Shown here one piece after another: positions 6,204-14,340 of a DNA stretch of 37,090 nucleotides (positions are counted from its first letter, which is position 1; each line of letters begins with the position of its first letter). The position numbers were made by a program, and so were the translations under genes. The DNA lies in the NCBI GenBank assembly GCA_015063895.1, contig SVTG01000018.1, positions 1 to 37,090 of the forward strand, read 5' to 3'. Source of the stretch: Oscillospiraceae bacterium (lineage in GTDB: Bacteria > Bacillota > Clostridia > Oscillospirales > CAG-272). The notes below the pieces were generated by a model. It saw only the letters and a program-made list of their open reading frames with translations. It was not told the origin of the DNA and did no database searches.

Positions 6204-6345
6204 GTAATGAAACGGAAAATGAAATTTTTTCGCTAAAAAGCTTCAATTTTTCAAATGTATCGGTAAATTCTTTGTGCGATTTGCGGCTTTAAGATGCGCG
6301 CGTGCATGCGCGTACAGCTTTGAACGTAAAAAATTAAAAAAGGGG

Positions 6346-6374
6346 TTGACAAATACGCACAAAAGTGGTATGAT
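6346..6374 (+). promoter_or_regulatory. sigma-A promoter of the amino acid ABC transporter operon
   Basis: TTGACA (6346-6351), 17-base spacer, TATGAT (6369-6374), followed by a repeat-containing leader. Confidence 0.88.
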
Positions 6375-6380
6375 AGGTGT

Positions 6381-6406
6381 GCTTTATCGTGGTAAAGTGG
6401 TAAAGC
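6381..6406 (+). promoter_or_regulatory. candidate operator: tandem GTGGTAAA repeats inside a GCTTTA/TAAAGC dyad
   Basis: Two abutting perfect 8-bp repeats (6389-6396 and 6397-6404) sit within an inverted repeat GCTTTA (6381-6386)/TAAAGC (6401-6406), right at the expected transcription start of the ABC operon. The position suits a repressor or a leader hairpin. The binding protein is unknown. Confidence 0.45.
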
Positions 6407-6430
6407 AATAAAACAACAGGAGATTTTACT

Positions 6431-7282
6431 ATGAAAAAAATTTTGGCACTTGCCCTGGCAGTACTGATGGTAGCAACGATGTGTGTTGCTTTTGCTTCCT
6501 GCGGCAAGAACAGCGATTGGAAGAAGATCGAGAAGAACGGCAAGTTCGTTTGCGGCATTACCATTTATGCTCCGATGAACTACTATGATGCAAACGGTGA
6601 CCTTGTAGAGGATACCGACGGCACGCTTATTGGCTTTGATACCGAGCTTGCAAAGCTCGTAGCACAGAAGCTGGGTGTTGAGGTTGAATTCCAGGTTATT
6701 GACTGGGGCAACAAGTATACCGAGCTTCAGGGCGGCGCGATTGACTGCATCTGGAACGGCTTTACCTCCAACTCCAAGGATGCTGACGGTATTGAGCGCT
6801 CCGAGAAGGTTGATTTTACTTACGCATACCTTGATAACAAGCAGTGTGTTATCGTAAAGACCGACCGCCTTGGCGAGTTTACGTCTGCTGCTGCTCTTTC
6901 GGGCAAGAAGGCAGGCGCTGAAAGCGGTAGTGCAGGTGAGTCCTACGCGCTTAGCGCAGGCGCTACGATCGACGCTGCAAAGTCCTCTCAGCTGGCTGTA
7001 TTTACCGACCTGAAGTCTAGCGCCGTTGACTTCATCGTGGTTGACCGTCTGCTGGCAGACGCAGTTGTCGGCAAGAACGACTACGCTGATCTCTCTATTG
7101 TAACCGCCATTGACATTGATCCCGAGGTTTATTCGATCGGCTGCCGCAAGGGTAGTGATTTTGATGAAAAGATCAACGAGGCACTTGTTGAGCTGCTCAA
7201 CGAGGGTAAGGTAGAGGAGCTTGCTACGAAGTACAACGTGCGCATCACCGACTCCTTCATGGCAAAAAAGACTGCAAAATAA
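6431..7282 (+). CDS. amino acid ABC transporter substrate-binding lipoprotein (family 3)
   Basis: This 283-residue solute receptor has a lipoprotein signal peptide (MKKILALALAVLMVATM, lipobox-like 'AFASC', Cys at about 24), so it is probably anchored to the outer face of the membrane. The mature part follows the SBP_bac_3 pattern: 'FVCGITIYAPMNYYDANG', then 'IGFDTELAKLVAQKLGVEVEFQVIDW', 'GGAIDCIWNGFT', and the hinge region 'DFIVVDRLLADAVV'. This family binds polar amino acids; the exact ligand is not determinable here. It opens a three-gene operon with permease and ATPase. An AGGAG site lies eight bases before the ATG. The promoter and repeat-bearing leader upstream suggest regulation. Confidence 0.94.
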   Translation: MKKILALALAVLMVATMCVAFASCGKNSDWKKIEKNGKFVCGITIYAPMNYYDANGDLVEDTDGTLIGFDTELAKLVAQKLGVEVEFQVIDWGNKYTELQGGAIDCIWNGFTSNSKDADGIERSEKVDFTYAYLDNKQCVIVKTDRLGEFTSAAALSGKKAGAESGSAGESYALSAGATIDAAKSSQLAVFTDLKSSAVDFIVVDRLLADAVVGKNDYADLSIVTAIDIDPEVYSIGCRKGSDFDEKINEALVELLNEGKVEELATKYNVRITDSFMAKKTAK

Positions 7283-7291
7283 GAGGGCGTA

Positions 7292-7939
7292 ATGGCTTTA
7301 TTCTTTGAAGTAACGTTAAGTCTTCTCAAAGGATTTGGAACAACCTGTTCTATTTTTGGGCTAACACTTGTGTTAGCCCTTCCTTTGGGTTTGCTCATTT
7401 CTTTCGGCACAATGTCGAAATTCCTCCCCGTTAAGGCGGTATTTAAGACGTTTGTGTGGATCATACGCGGTGTGCCGCTGATGCTACAGCTGTTCGTGGT
7501 CTTCTACGTGCCCGGCTTTGTGTTTGGTGTACCGATCGCAAGCCGCTTTGTCGCTACCGTCATTGCGTTTGTCATCAATTACGCTTGCTATTTTTCCGAG
7601 ATCTATCGTGCAGGCATTGAGGCGATCCCCGTGGGACAAACCGAGGCGGGCGAGGTGCTTGGTATGACAAAATGGCAGATCTTCAGAAAAGTTATTTTTA
7701 TGCAGGTCGTCAAGCGCATTATCCCTCCGATGGGAAATGAAATTATTACGCTGGTCAAGGATACCGCTCTTGCCCGTGTGATCGCAGTTACCGAAATCAT
7801 CTGGCGTGCCGAGCAATTTACCAGCCGTGCTTTGATCTGGCCGTTGTTCTATACCGCCGTATTCTATCTTGCTTTCGTGGGGGCGCTGACGCTTCTTTTC
7901 GGCCGTGCTGAGAAAAAGCTGGCGTATTATAAGGTGTAA
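7292..7939 (+). CDS. amino acid ABC transporter permease (HisM/GlnP type)
   Basis: This 215-residue inner-membrane permease has about five transmembrane helices. The ATPase-contacting EAA loop reads '[21 protein letters not shown]', and '[14 protein letters not shown]' follows, as in the HEQRo (His/Glu/Gln/Arg/opine) permease group. It starts nine bases after the binding protein gene with GAGGG as its binding site, and ends one base before the ATPase start. A single permease gene implies a homodimeric transmembrane pore. Confidence 0.94.
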   Translation: MALFFEVTLSLLKGFGTTCSIFGLTLVLALPLGLLISFGTMSKFLPVKAVFKTFVWIIRGVPLMLQLFVVFYVPGFVFGVPIASRFVATVIAFVINYACYFSEIYRAGIEAIPVGQTEAGEVLGMTKWQIFRKVIFMQVVKRIIPPMGNEIITLVKDTALARVIAVTEIIWRAEQFTSRALIWPLFYTAVFYLAFVGALTLLFGRAEKKLAYYKV

Positions 7940-7940
7940 T

Positions 7941-8732
7941 ATGAGTTTTCTTACAGTAAAAAATATTCGTAAAAGCTTTGGAAGCACCGAGGTGCTGCGC
8001 GGTATTGATTTCACCTTGGAAAAAGGTGAGGTCGTCAGCATTATCGGCTCCTCCGGTAGCGGCAAAACCACACTTTTGCGTTGCCTGAATTTCCTTGAAA
8101 TTGCCGACGTAGGTGAGATTTCGGTAGACGGCACGGTGATTTTTGAAGCAATCGGCACCAATGCTCTTAGTGATAACGATCTGCGCGAAAAGCGCGCGCG
8201 CTTTGGATTGGTATTTCAGTCCTTTAATCTGTTTCCGCAGTATACCGCGTTTGAAAATCTGACGCTTGCCCCTAAGCTGAAGCTTGAAGAAAAGGCAAGG
8301 CAGGAAAAGCTGACGGCTGCTGAAAAGAAGGCGGCGCTCGGTGAGATCACGGTGCGCGCCGAGCGTTTGCTGGAGCAGGTGGGGCTTTTGGAAAAGCGTG
8401 ATTTTTATCCCTGTCAGCTCTCTGGCGGTCAGCAACAACGTGTGGCGATCGCGCGTGCGCTGATGCTTTCTCCCGATATTCTGTGCTTTGATGAGCCGAC
8501 CTCGGCACTTGACCCGGAGCTTACAGGCGAGGTGCTACGTGTCATTCGCTCCTTGAAGGACAGTGAGCGCACTATGATCATCGTGACACATGAAATGGAA
8601 TTTGCTCGCAATGTGTCTGATAAGGTGATCTTTATGGCAGACGGTGTGATCGAGGAGGCGGGCACCCCCGAAGAGGTGTTCGGCAATCCGAAGAGCGAGA
8701 AAACCAAGGCGTTTTTATCGGTAACAAAATAA
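7941..8732 (+). CDS. amino acid ABC transporter ATP-binding protein (GlnQ type)
   Basis: This 263-residue nucleotide-binding subunit has Walker [10 protein letters not shown] at 36-44, a Q-loop in '[20 protein letters not shown]', the signature [15 protein letters not shown] from about 160, Walker B with catalytic Glu in '[12 protein letters not shown]' (D184, E185), and the H-loop 'VTHEM'. The ATG at 7941 lies one base after the permease stop; a longer frame would run back into the permease. There is an insertion of about 20 residues of Lys/Glu-rich helix between the Q-loop and signature ('[19 protein letters not shown]'), longer than in E. coli GlnQ. The operon ends at the terminator that follows. 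Confidence 0.95.
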   Translation: MSFLTVKNIRKSFGSTEVLRGIDFTLEKGEVVSIIGSSGSGKTTLLRCLNFLEIADVGEISVDGTVIFEAIGTNALSDNDLREKRARFGLVFQSFNLFPQYTAFENLTLAPKLKLEEKARQEKLTAAEKKAALGEITVRAERLLEQVGLLEKRDFYPCQLSGGQQQRVAIARALMLSPDILCFDEPTSALDPELTGEVLRVIRSLKDSERTMIIVTHEMEFARNVSDKVIFMADGVIEEAGTPEEVFGNPKSEKTKAFLSVTK

Positions 8733-8739
8733 AAGCAAG

Positions 8740-8774
8740 AATCCGCGTGCACAGATCGTGCACGCGGATTTTTT
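8740..8774 (+). terminator. rho-independent terminator of the ABC operon
   Basis: A 13-bp perfect stem (8740-8752 with 8758-8770, AGATC loop) is followed by a T-run. It also faces the recG 3' end. Confidence 0.92.
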
Positions 8775-8788
8775 ATGACGTATGGCGG

Positions 8789-10924
8789 TTAATTGATCAC
8801 GTCTGACGTCAACGTAAACATACGTTCAACGGTTTGACGCAGCGCGGGGTGATTTTGCAGTCCGGCGTCTTTGGCGAGCAGGTCGTTTGCGCAGCGCGTC
8901 GCGGCACTGAGCAGGCCCGTGTCGTCACAAAGGGTGGCAAGACGGAATTTTACACCTCCGCTTTGACGAATGGCCTCGCTGTCAGCACCCGATAAGAAGT
9001 CGCCGGGGCCGCGCAACGCAAGATCGCGCTCGGCAATGGCAAAGCCGTCGTAAGTGGTGCGCATGGCAAGCAGACGCTCGGCAGCAGGCGTGTTGCTTCC
9101 CACGGTATCGGATACTAACACGCAGTAGGATTTTCTGGTGCCGCGCCCTACGCGGCCGCGCAGCTGGTGGAGCTGCGACAAGCCGAAGCGCTCGGCGTTT
9201 TCCACGATCATCAGTGAGGCGTTGGGCACGTTCACGCCGACCTCAATGACGGTGGTAGAGACCAGCACCTGGATCTCGCCTGCGGCGAAGCGTGCCATCA
9301 CGGCATCCTTTTCCTTGCTTTTCATAGCGCCGTGCACAAAGGCGATCGAAAGGTGAGGCAGAGCCTCACGCAGTGTGTCGGTGTATTGGACGGCAGCCTT
9401 CATGGGCGGCTGTGTGTCGGGTAAGGGGGCATATTCGCCGATCTCGGAGAGCATCACCTCGTCGGGCGCTGCATCGCGCTCTTCAACGGCGGGGCAGACG
9501 ACGTAGACTTGACCGCCGTCATGGCAGGTCTTGTCAATAAAGGTTATCAGACGCTCACGGTAGCTTTCGTCAACGGCAAAGGTGTCAACGCGCTGGCGGC
9601 CTGCAGGCATTTCGTCAATGCGCGAGAGGTCAAGGTCGCCCCAAAGCGTCAATGCGAGCGAACGGGGAATGGGCGTGGCACTCATCACCAGCATGTGTGC
9701 GTGCTCGTTCTTTTCGGAGAGCTTGGCACGCTGCTTTACGCCGAAACGATGCTGTTCGTCGGTGACGATGAGCCCGGGGGCGGCAAATTCCACGCCCTCC
9801 GAGAGCAGCGCTTGCGTGCCGATGACGACGGGCAAGCGCTTGGCCGCATCTTCGCAGGCTAGGGCGGCGCGGATCCTGCGCTTTTCGGCGGCGGTGGTAG
9901 CACCGATCAGCAGCTCTGCCTTGATGCCAAGAGCGGCAAACAGGGGAGAAAGATCCTGGTAATGCTGACGTGCTAAAATTTCAGTGGGCGCCATGAGCGC
10001 TGCCTGTCTGCCGCTTTGCACGGCGATCAGCATTGCGGCTGCGGCGCAGATCGTTTTGCCGCAGCCAACGTCGCCAACCACCATGCGGCTCATGGCAACG
10101 GGGCGCGCCATATCGGCGCTGATCTCACCGATCACACGTTTTTGAGCGTTTGTCAGCTGATAAGGTAGCCGGGAGAGTAGAGGTGTGAGGTCGCTTTGCA
10201 GGCAGGGCGGTGCTCCTGCCTTTTCGGTCTGCTTTTTACTGAGTGAAAGCCCCAGAGTGAAGGTAAAGAACTCGTCAAAGATCAAACGGCGCTTAGCCTT
10301 GGCAAGCGACACGTAATCGCTGGGATTGTGAATATTGCGCAGGGCAAATCCCAGGGTCGCAAGGTGCTCCGCTTGTCGGATCTCCTCGGGCAACGGATCC
10401 TCAAGGAGTGAGGCTGCGCTCAAAACCGTGTTTACGTTGGCGCTCACCAGCTTGGGGGTAAGACCTTGCGAAAGGCGGTAGACGGGCAGGAGATCCGGTA
10501 GGGGCTGATCGTCAAGATAAGGCTCGCTTTCAGGCGACATCATAGCATAGCTGCGCCGCTTTTTTTGCACCTTTCCCCAAAAGCGGAAGGTGGAGCCGAG
10601 CACGAATCGGTTTTTTAAATATTCTTGATTAAAAAAGGTGATTTCGCAAACACCGCTTTCATCAAAGGCGCGAAACTTTAAAAGTGACATTCGACCGCGA
10701 ATGCGTGCGCTTTTCGGCTCGGTGCCGACGGTCAGCACAACCGCGGTGCGCGCGTTTTCGGGGGCGTCCTTCAGCAGATGCACGTCGCCGCGATTTTCAT
10801 AGGCGCGCGGAAAATGATACAGCAGGTCACCCAAGGTGTGCAGTCCCAGCTTGTCGTAGGCGGCAATCTTGGCGGGGCCCACCCCGTGCAACGTGCCGAT
10901 CTTATCGTGTAACGTAATGCTCAC
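8789..10924 (-). CDS. recG: ATP-dependent DNA helicase RecG
   Basis: This 711-residue protein remodels stalled replication forks and Holliday junctions. It has the N-terminal HhH-like 'IGTLHGVGPAKIAAYDKLGLHTLGDLLYHFPRAYENR' and an OB-fold wedge domain (about 55-150). The helicase core has Walker A 'GDVGCGKT' (Lys 290), the RecG-type DExH box 'DEQH' followed by 'RFGVKQRAKL' (from 389), motif III 'MSATPIPRSLALT', and the C-terminal motifs 'VSTTVIEVGVNVPNA' and 'QLRGRVGRG'. The GTG at 10924 was chosen because GGGAG lies eight bases upstream; the ATG at 10939 and TTG at 10942 have no binding site. It is monocistronic, with a TTGACA-N18-TATAAT promoter. Confidence 0.97.
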   Translation of the reverse strand: MSITLHDKIGTLHGVGPAKIAAYDKLGLHTLGDLLYHFPRAYENRGDVHLLKDAPENARTAVVLTVGTEPKSARIRGRMSLLKFRAFDESGVCEITFFNQEYLKNRFVLGSTFRFWGKVQKKRRSYAMMSPESEPYLDDQPLPDLLPVYRLSQGLTPKLVSANVNTVLSAASLLEDPLPEEIRQAEHLATLGFALRNIHNPSDYVSLAKAKRRLIFDEFFTFTLGLSLSKKQTEKAGAPPCLQSDLTPLLSRLPYQLTNAQKRVIGEISADMARPVAMSRMVVGDVGCGKTICAAAAMLIAVQSGRQAALMAPTEILARQHYQDLSPLFAALGIKAELLIGATTAAEKRRIRAALACEDAAKRLPVVIGTQALLSEGVEFAAPGLIVTDEQHRFGVKQRAKLSEKNEHAHMLVMSATPIPRSLALTLWGDLDLSRIDEMPAGRQRVDTFAVDESYRERLITFIDKTCHDGGQVYVVCPAVEERDAAPDEVMLSEIGEYAPLPDTQPPMKAAVQYTDTLREALPHLSIAFVHGAMKSKEKDAVMARFAAGEIQVLVSTTVIEVGVNVPNASLMIVENAERFGLSQLHQLRGRVGRGTRKSYCVLVSDTVGSNTPAAERLLAMRTTYDGFAIAERDLALRGPGDFLSGADSEAIRQSGGVKFRLATLCDDTGLLSAATRCANDLLAKDAGLQNHPALRQTVERMFTLTSDVIN

Positions 10925-10965
10925 CGCTTTCACTCCCATCAATACTGATTGAAATTATTAAGTAT

Positions 10966-10995
10966 ATTATAGCAAACGGCAAGAAGCGTTGTCAA
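10966..10995 (-). promoter_or_regulatory. sigma-A promoter of recG
   Basis: Minus strand: TTGACA (10990-10995), 18-base spacer, TATAAT (10966-10971). Confidence 0.82.
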
Positions 10996-11034
10996 GAAAG
11001 AGTGAAAAAAACACCGGCTTTCATGTGTTTTTAC

Positions 11035-11063
11035 TTGACAGCAGGTAAAATTTGCGTTATAAT
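11035..11063 (+). promoter_or_regulatory. consensus sigma-A promoter of the leucine-rich-repeat lipoprotein
   Basis: TTGACA (11035-11040), 17-base spacer, TATAAT (11058-11063), a perfect match to consensus. Confidence 0.9.
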
Positions 11064-11117
11064 ATTATCATCACACTATCATGCGGCTTTGTTGTCCGCT
11101 TGACAAAGGAGAAAGAT

Positions 11118-12020
11118 ATGAAGAAGTTTTTTGCCCTGCTGTTGGCGCTTTTGCTTGTCTGCTCGTTGGTGGCATGTAAAAAGGACGAAACCAACGACGA
11201 TGATGACTTTGACATGACCGTGGCCTCAAACGATAAATTCTTTGACACAGGCGGCGCGTATAACGATTGCTATCAGTATGAGATCATCAACGGTAACGAG
11301 GTTGCTATTATCGGCTTTAAATCAAGCTACACGCCTCACGAAATTACCGTGCCCGCTGAAATTGAAAAGTGCCCTGTTGTAAAGATCGAGGATGCGGCCT
11401 TTTATCAGTGCAGCCAGATCACGGTAGTGAACATTCCCGCAACTGTTACCGAGATCGGCGATATGGCGTTTGCCGGTTGTGTGCAAATGACCGCCGTTAA
11501 GTTTGCCGAGGGCGCTGATAATCTTACCGCGATCGGCGATTACGCCTTCTCCTCGTGCGCCAAGCTGAGCGCAATTTCGCTTCCTGCATCGCTGCTGACG
11601 CTTGGTGAGGGTGCATTCTTGCAGTGCGCTAAGCTGACGTCTATCGCACTGCCTGAGGTGGTGCGCGACGGTGAGACCGTTACCGCAGGTATCACCGCGA
11701 TCAAACCGATGACCTTCATGGGCTGCAAGGAGTTGGCAGCCGTTACGGGTGGCACGCAGATCACTGCGATCGGCGATTTTGCCTTCTGCGGTACCGCTCT
11801 GACCGCATATACCGTGCCCGCTACCGTTTCCTCGGTTGGTGCAAACGCTTTCGCGCTTTGCAACACGCTGGCGACCATGACCTTTGTAAATGCAACGGGC
11901 TGGAGCTATCAGGAGGATCCTGCCGATAAGACTCTGACCGGCGTTGACGTATCCGACGCAGCCATGATCGCGTATTTGCTGCGCACCGACTATGCAAGCT
12001 ACGTGCTTGTGCGTGCATAA
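11118..12020 (+). CDS. leucine-rich-repeat (BspA/LRR_5-like) lipoprotein
   Basis: This 300-residue exported lipoprotein has a signal peptide MKKFFALLLALLLVCSLVAC with Cys 20 in the LVAC lipobox. An acidic stretch 'DETNDDDDFDMT' follows, then a run of BspA-type leucine-rich repeats of about 23 residues (about 75-265) with signatures such as 'IEDAAFYQCSQITVVNIPATVTEIGDMAFAGC', 'IGDYAFSSCAKLSAISLPASLLTLGEGAFLQC' and 'IGDFAFCGTALTAYTVPATVSSVGANAFALC'. Such repeats act as cell-surface binding modules in gut Firmicutes and Bacteroidetes; the ligand is unknown. It is monocistronic, with a perfect promoter and an AAAGGAG site, suggesting strong expression. The domain call is firm; an adhesion role is inference. 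Confidence 0.92.
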   Translation: MKKFFALLLALLLVCSLVACKKDETNDDDDFDMTVASNDKFFDTGGAYNDCYQYEIINGNEVAIIGFKSSYTPHEITVPAEIEKCPVVKIEDAAFYQCSQITVVNIPATVTEIGDMAFAGCVQMTAVKFAEGADNLTAIGDYAFSSCAKLSAISLPASLLTLGEGAFLQCAKLTSIALPEVVRDGETVTAGITAIKPMTFMGCKELAAVTGGTQITAIGDFAFCGTALTAYTVPATVSSVGANAFALCNTLATMTFVNATGWSYQEDPADKTLTGVDVSDAAMIAYLLRTDYASYVLVRA

Positions 12021-12038
12021 GCAACAACAACGTATAAT

Positions 12039-12073
12039 AAGGACCGTGATTGAGTTACAGTCGCGGTCCTTTT
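12039..12073 (+). terminator. rho-independent terminator after the LRR lipoprotein
   Basis: Stem AAGGACCGTGA/TCGCGGTCCTT (12039-12049 with 12061-12071, one G-T pair), followed by TT. Confidence 0.75.
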
Positions 12074-12106
12074 GTTACTTTCAGCTTCATTATCTCCCCC
12101 CGTTCC

Positions 12107-12135
12107 TTGACTAAAATGGGTGCATATGGTATAAT
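12107..12135 (+). promoter_or_regulatory. sigma-A promoter of the DegV-family gene
   Basis: TTGACT (12107-12112), 17-base spacer, TATAAT (12130-12135). Confidence 0.85.
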
Positions 12136-12162
12136 ATTTAAAATGAATGGAGTGTGACATGT

Positions 12163-12993
12163 ATGAAATGCAAGATCGTTTCGGATAGCTCGTCGAATTT
12201 ACTGCACTTTTCCGGGGTGCCGTATGCGACGGTACCGTTAAAGATCATTACCAAGGAAAAGGAATACGTGGATGATGCTGCGCTTGACGTATCGTTGATG
12301 ATGCGTGAATTGCGTACGGTGAAGGGTCGCACGGGCACCTCTTGCCCGAACGTGCTCGAATGGAAAGAGGCCATGGGCGATGCCGAGGCTGTTTTTGCCG
12401 TGACGATCACGGGCAATCTGTCGGGCGCGTATGCTGCCGCCGTGCAGGCAGCCACAGAGCTTTTAGAGGAATATCCCGAAAAGAGGATTTGCGTGTTGAA
12501 CAGTCTGTCAACGGGACCTGAGATGCAGCTGATCATTGAAAAGCTGGCGGCACTGATCTTTGCGGGGCTTTCTTTTGACGAGATCGAAACGCAGATACGC
12601 GCGTACATGAAACGCACGCATTTGATTTTCTGTCTGCAATCGCTGACTAATCTCGCACGCAACGGGCGCGTAAATCCTGTGGTTGCCAAGGTGGCGGGCG
12701 TTTTGGGGATCCGTGTGGTAGGTGTGGCCTCTGCCGAGGGCACGCTTGAGCTGCTGCACAAGCCGCGCGGTGGAGTGAAGGCGCTTGATACTATTCTTGA
12801 CGTGATGGCAAAAAACGGTTACTGCGGCGGTGCTGTCCGTGTGGCGCATTGTCAGAATGAGGTGGCAGCCAACAGTCTGGCCGAGAGGATCAAGGCGCGC
12901 TTTGGTGCTGCGGATATTACCGTGGTGCCCACTACCGCACTTTGCAGCTTTTATGCCGAGGACGGCGGCTTGATGGTAGGCTATGAATCATAA
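12163..12993 (+). CDS. DegV family protein (fatty-acid-binding, FakB-like)
   Basis: This 276-residue DegV protein starts 'MKCKIVSDSSSNLLHF'. DegV landmarks are 'TGTSCPNVLEWKEAM' (ligand-contacting Ser), 'VFAVTITGNLSGAYAAAVQAA', 'VLNSLSTGPEMQLIIEKLA', and 'LIFCLQSLTNLARNGRVNPVVAKVAGVLGI'. Family members bind a fatty acid and, as FakB, present it to the FakA kinase for phospholipid synthesis. No fakA-like gene is in the window, so this may be one of several stand-alone copies typical of clostridia. The ATG at 12163 fits the GGAG site at 12149-12152, which is too close to the alternative GTG at 12154. It has its own promoter. Confidence 0.92.
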   Translation: MKCKIVSDSSSNLLHFSGVPYATVPLKIITKEKEYVDDAALDVSLMMRELRTVKGRTGTSCPNVLEWKEAMGDAEAVFAVTITGNLSGAYAAAVQAATELLEEYPEKRICVLNSLSTGPEMQLIIEKLAALIFAGLSFDEIETQIRAYMKRTHLIFCLQSLTNLARNGRVNPVVAKVAGVLGIRVVGVASAEGTLELLHKPRGGVKALDTILDVMAKNGYCGGAVRVAHCQNEVAANSLAERIKARFGAADITVVPTTALCSFYAEDGGLMVGYES

Positions 12994-12996
12994 ACG

Positions 12997-13031
12997 AATA
13001 TGGCTCTGCTTTGAACAAGCAGAGCCATATT
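12997..13031. terminator. 15-bp inverted repeat between convergent genes (possible terminator)
   Basis: A perfect 15-bp stem (12997-13011 with 13017-13031, TGAAC loop) separates the convergent DegV and DHHW genes and overlaps the stop codon of the latter. There is no T-run on either side, so termination would be non-canonical. Confidence 0.6.
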
Positions 13032-14136
13032 ACTTGGTCGTAAAGAACGCACTCTCCGATAGGGTCACGGCGCCTGCAAGGAAAAGCACCCTGTCGACCT
13101 CTCCCAGCAGCGAGGTCACGTCGCCGTGATAATAGCGTGGGTCTACGGCGACGATTTTGTAGTGCCGTGCCAGAAAGGGAATCAAGGCCGCGGCATAGCT
13201 GTCGCGCAGGAGTAAGAGTGTGGGACGGGTGTCTTCACTTGTCTGCTGCACGGTCAAAATTCCGTCGTTGCCTCCGAGAAAAACGGCATAACCGTCGCTC
13301 GTGTCAAGCTTTTGAAAATCGTAAAAGCCGACAAAATCGGCGGCTTTTCCGTCCTTGCAAAGACAATACGCTTCATCGCCCGAAAAGCGCCATAGCGTGA
13401 TGGTATCGGGTGCGACCTGCCCAAGCCCCGCTGCCCGTGCTCCGGTGCCAAAAAAAGTATGGCAGACGCTTACTTTTTCAAAGGCGTTTTCGGCATATGG
13501 GGTGTATCCGAGGAAGGGGGCAAGTGCGCAATAGGCGGCATACGCGCCCTGTGGCGTCCAGTGGTGATCGGTGCGGAACCAGCAGCGATCATCGGTGATG
13601 CTGCTTAGCGACAGAGGTGTCACTCCCCCGATATTCAATGCCGCACAAAGGTCTTTTGTGGGGGTGGCATGGTAAGAGGTAGGCAAAACAGCGCTTCTTG
13701 CTTCGGCGCGATAGGGCACGATGCTGACAAAGCAGGGCAGGCCCATTTCACGGGCGGCGTTGCTGAGTGTTGCGATCCCTGCGAGATTTCGCCTTGTCAG
13801 CTTTTCGTTGATCTGCGGCCGTGCGGCAAGGCTTTTATCTCTGCAAAGCATGACGCCCCCACTCTCCCGCTTGCCCAGTGCCAATTCAAATGCTGCGTGT
13901 ACGGCGCGCAGCCCCTCCCGTCCTGTCAGTCGCTCGGCGGTATAGCGCTCCCATGCGGCGGTGTAGTCGCCCTGCCAAAGACCTTGCCAGGAAAAGTCGG
14001 GACGTGCGGCCAGCATGCGATTTTCACTAGCCGAAAAACGGGGCGCAGGTAAAAAACAAAGACAAAGACCGCCCAGCGTCAGCACTGCGGCGATGACGAT
14101 GGGCAGCAGTATTTCGGATTGATTTGCTTTTTTCAT
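13030..14136 (-). CDS. DHHW-family protein (AlgX/AlgJ-like SGNH hydrolase fold), membrane-anchored
   Basis: This 368-residue protein has one N-terminal hydrophobic anchor (about 10-30, 'LLPIVIAAVLTLGGLCLCFLP') and an extracytoplasmic domain. The name-giving motif 'TDHHWTPQGAYAAY' holds Asp190-His191-His192-Trp193; a later 'LLLRDSYAAALIPFLARHY' block supplies the nucleophile-like Asp-Ser. 'SASENRMLAARPDFSW' after the anchor is typical of the family. Relatives of AlgJ/AlgX O-acetylate exopolysaccharides, and Firmicutes copies often neighbour MBOAT acyltransferases. No MBOAT is in this window, so the substrate is unknown. The start has AAGGCGG upstream. It is apparently monocistronic; no convincing promoter hexamers were found. 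Confidence 0.9.
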   Translation of the reverse strand: MKKANQSEILLPIVIAAVLTLGGLCLCFLPAPRFSASENRMLAARPDFSWQGLWQGDYTAAWERYTAERLTGREGLRAVHAAFELALGKRESGGVMLCRDKSLAARPQINEKLTRRNLAGIATLSNAAREMGLPCFVSIVPYRAEARSAVLPTSYHATPTKDLCAALNIGGVTPLSLSSITDDRCWFRTDHHWTPQGAYAAYCALAPFLGYTPYAENAFEKVSVCHTFFGTGARAAGLGQVAPDTITLWRFSGDEAYCLCKDGKAADFVGFYDFQKLDTSDGYAVFLGGNDGILTVQQTSEDTRPTLLLLRDSYAAALIPFLARHYKIVAVDPRYYHGDVTSLLGEVDRVLFLAGAVTLSESAFFTTK

Positions 14137-14258
14137 ATTTTCACCGCCTTTTTACCTTAGTTTTTGTGGATGGCTGCAAAATATGAAAGCAAAATCTCGC
14201 CAAATCGGATTCAGGAGAGCTTTTATGATAGGCTCTGAATTTTTATTTTCACGCCCTC

Positions 14259-14288
14259 TTGCAAAATGCCCCTATACTATGGTATAAT
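14259..14288 (+). promoter_or_regulatory. probable sigma-A promoter of prfB
   Basis: TTGCAA (14259-14264), 18-base spacer, TATAAT (14283-14288). It could also transcribe the two downstream genes. Confidence 0.6.
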
Positions 14289-14340
14289 ATAATATGATTA
14301 TTGCTTTTGTAAATGCCGCGTGGGCGGCGGGAGGTATTTT

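Noticed and set aside
6297-6314. GC-rich near-palindrome between divergent promoters
   Set aside because: Imperfect, short and not repeated elsewhere in the window; too weak to call an operator.
12997-13031. Standard rho-independent terminator between DegV and DHHW genes
   Set aside because: The stem is strong but has no T-run on either strand, so it is listed only as a possible terminator.
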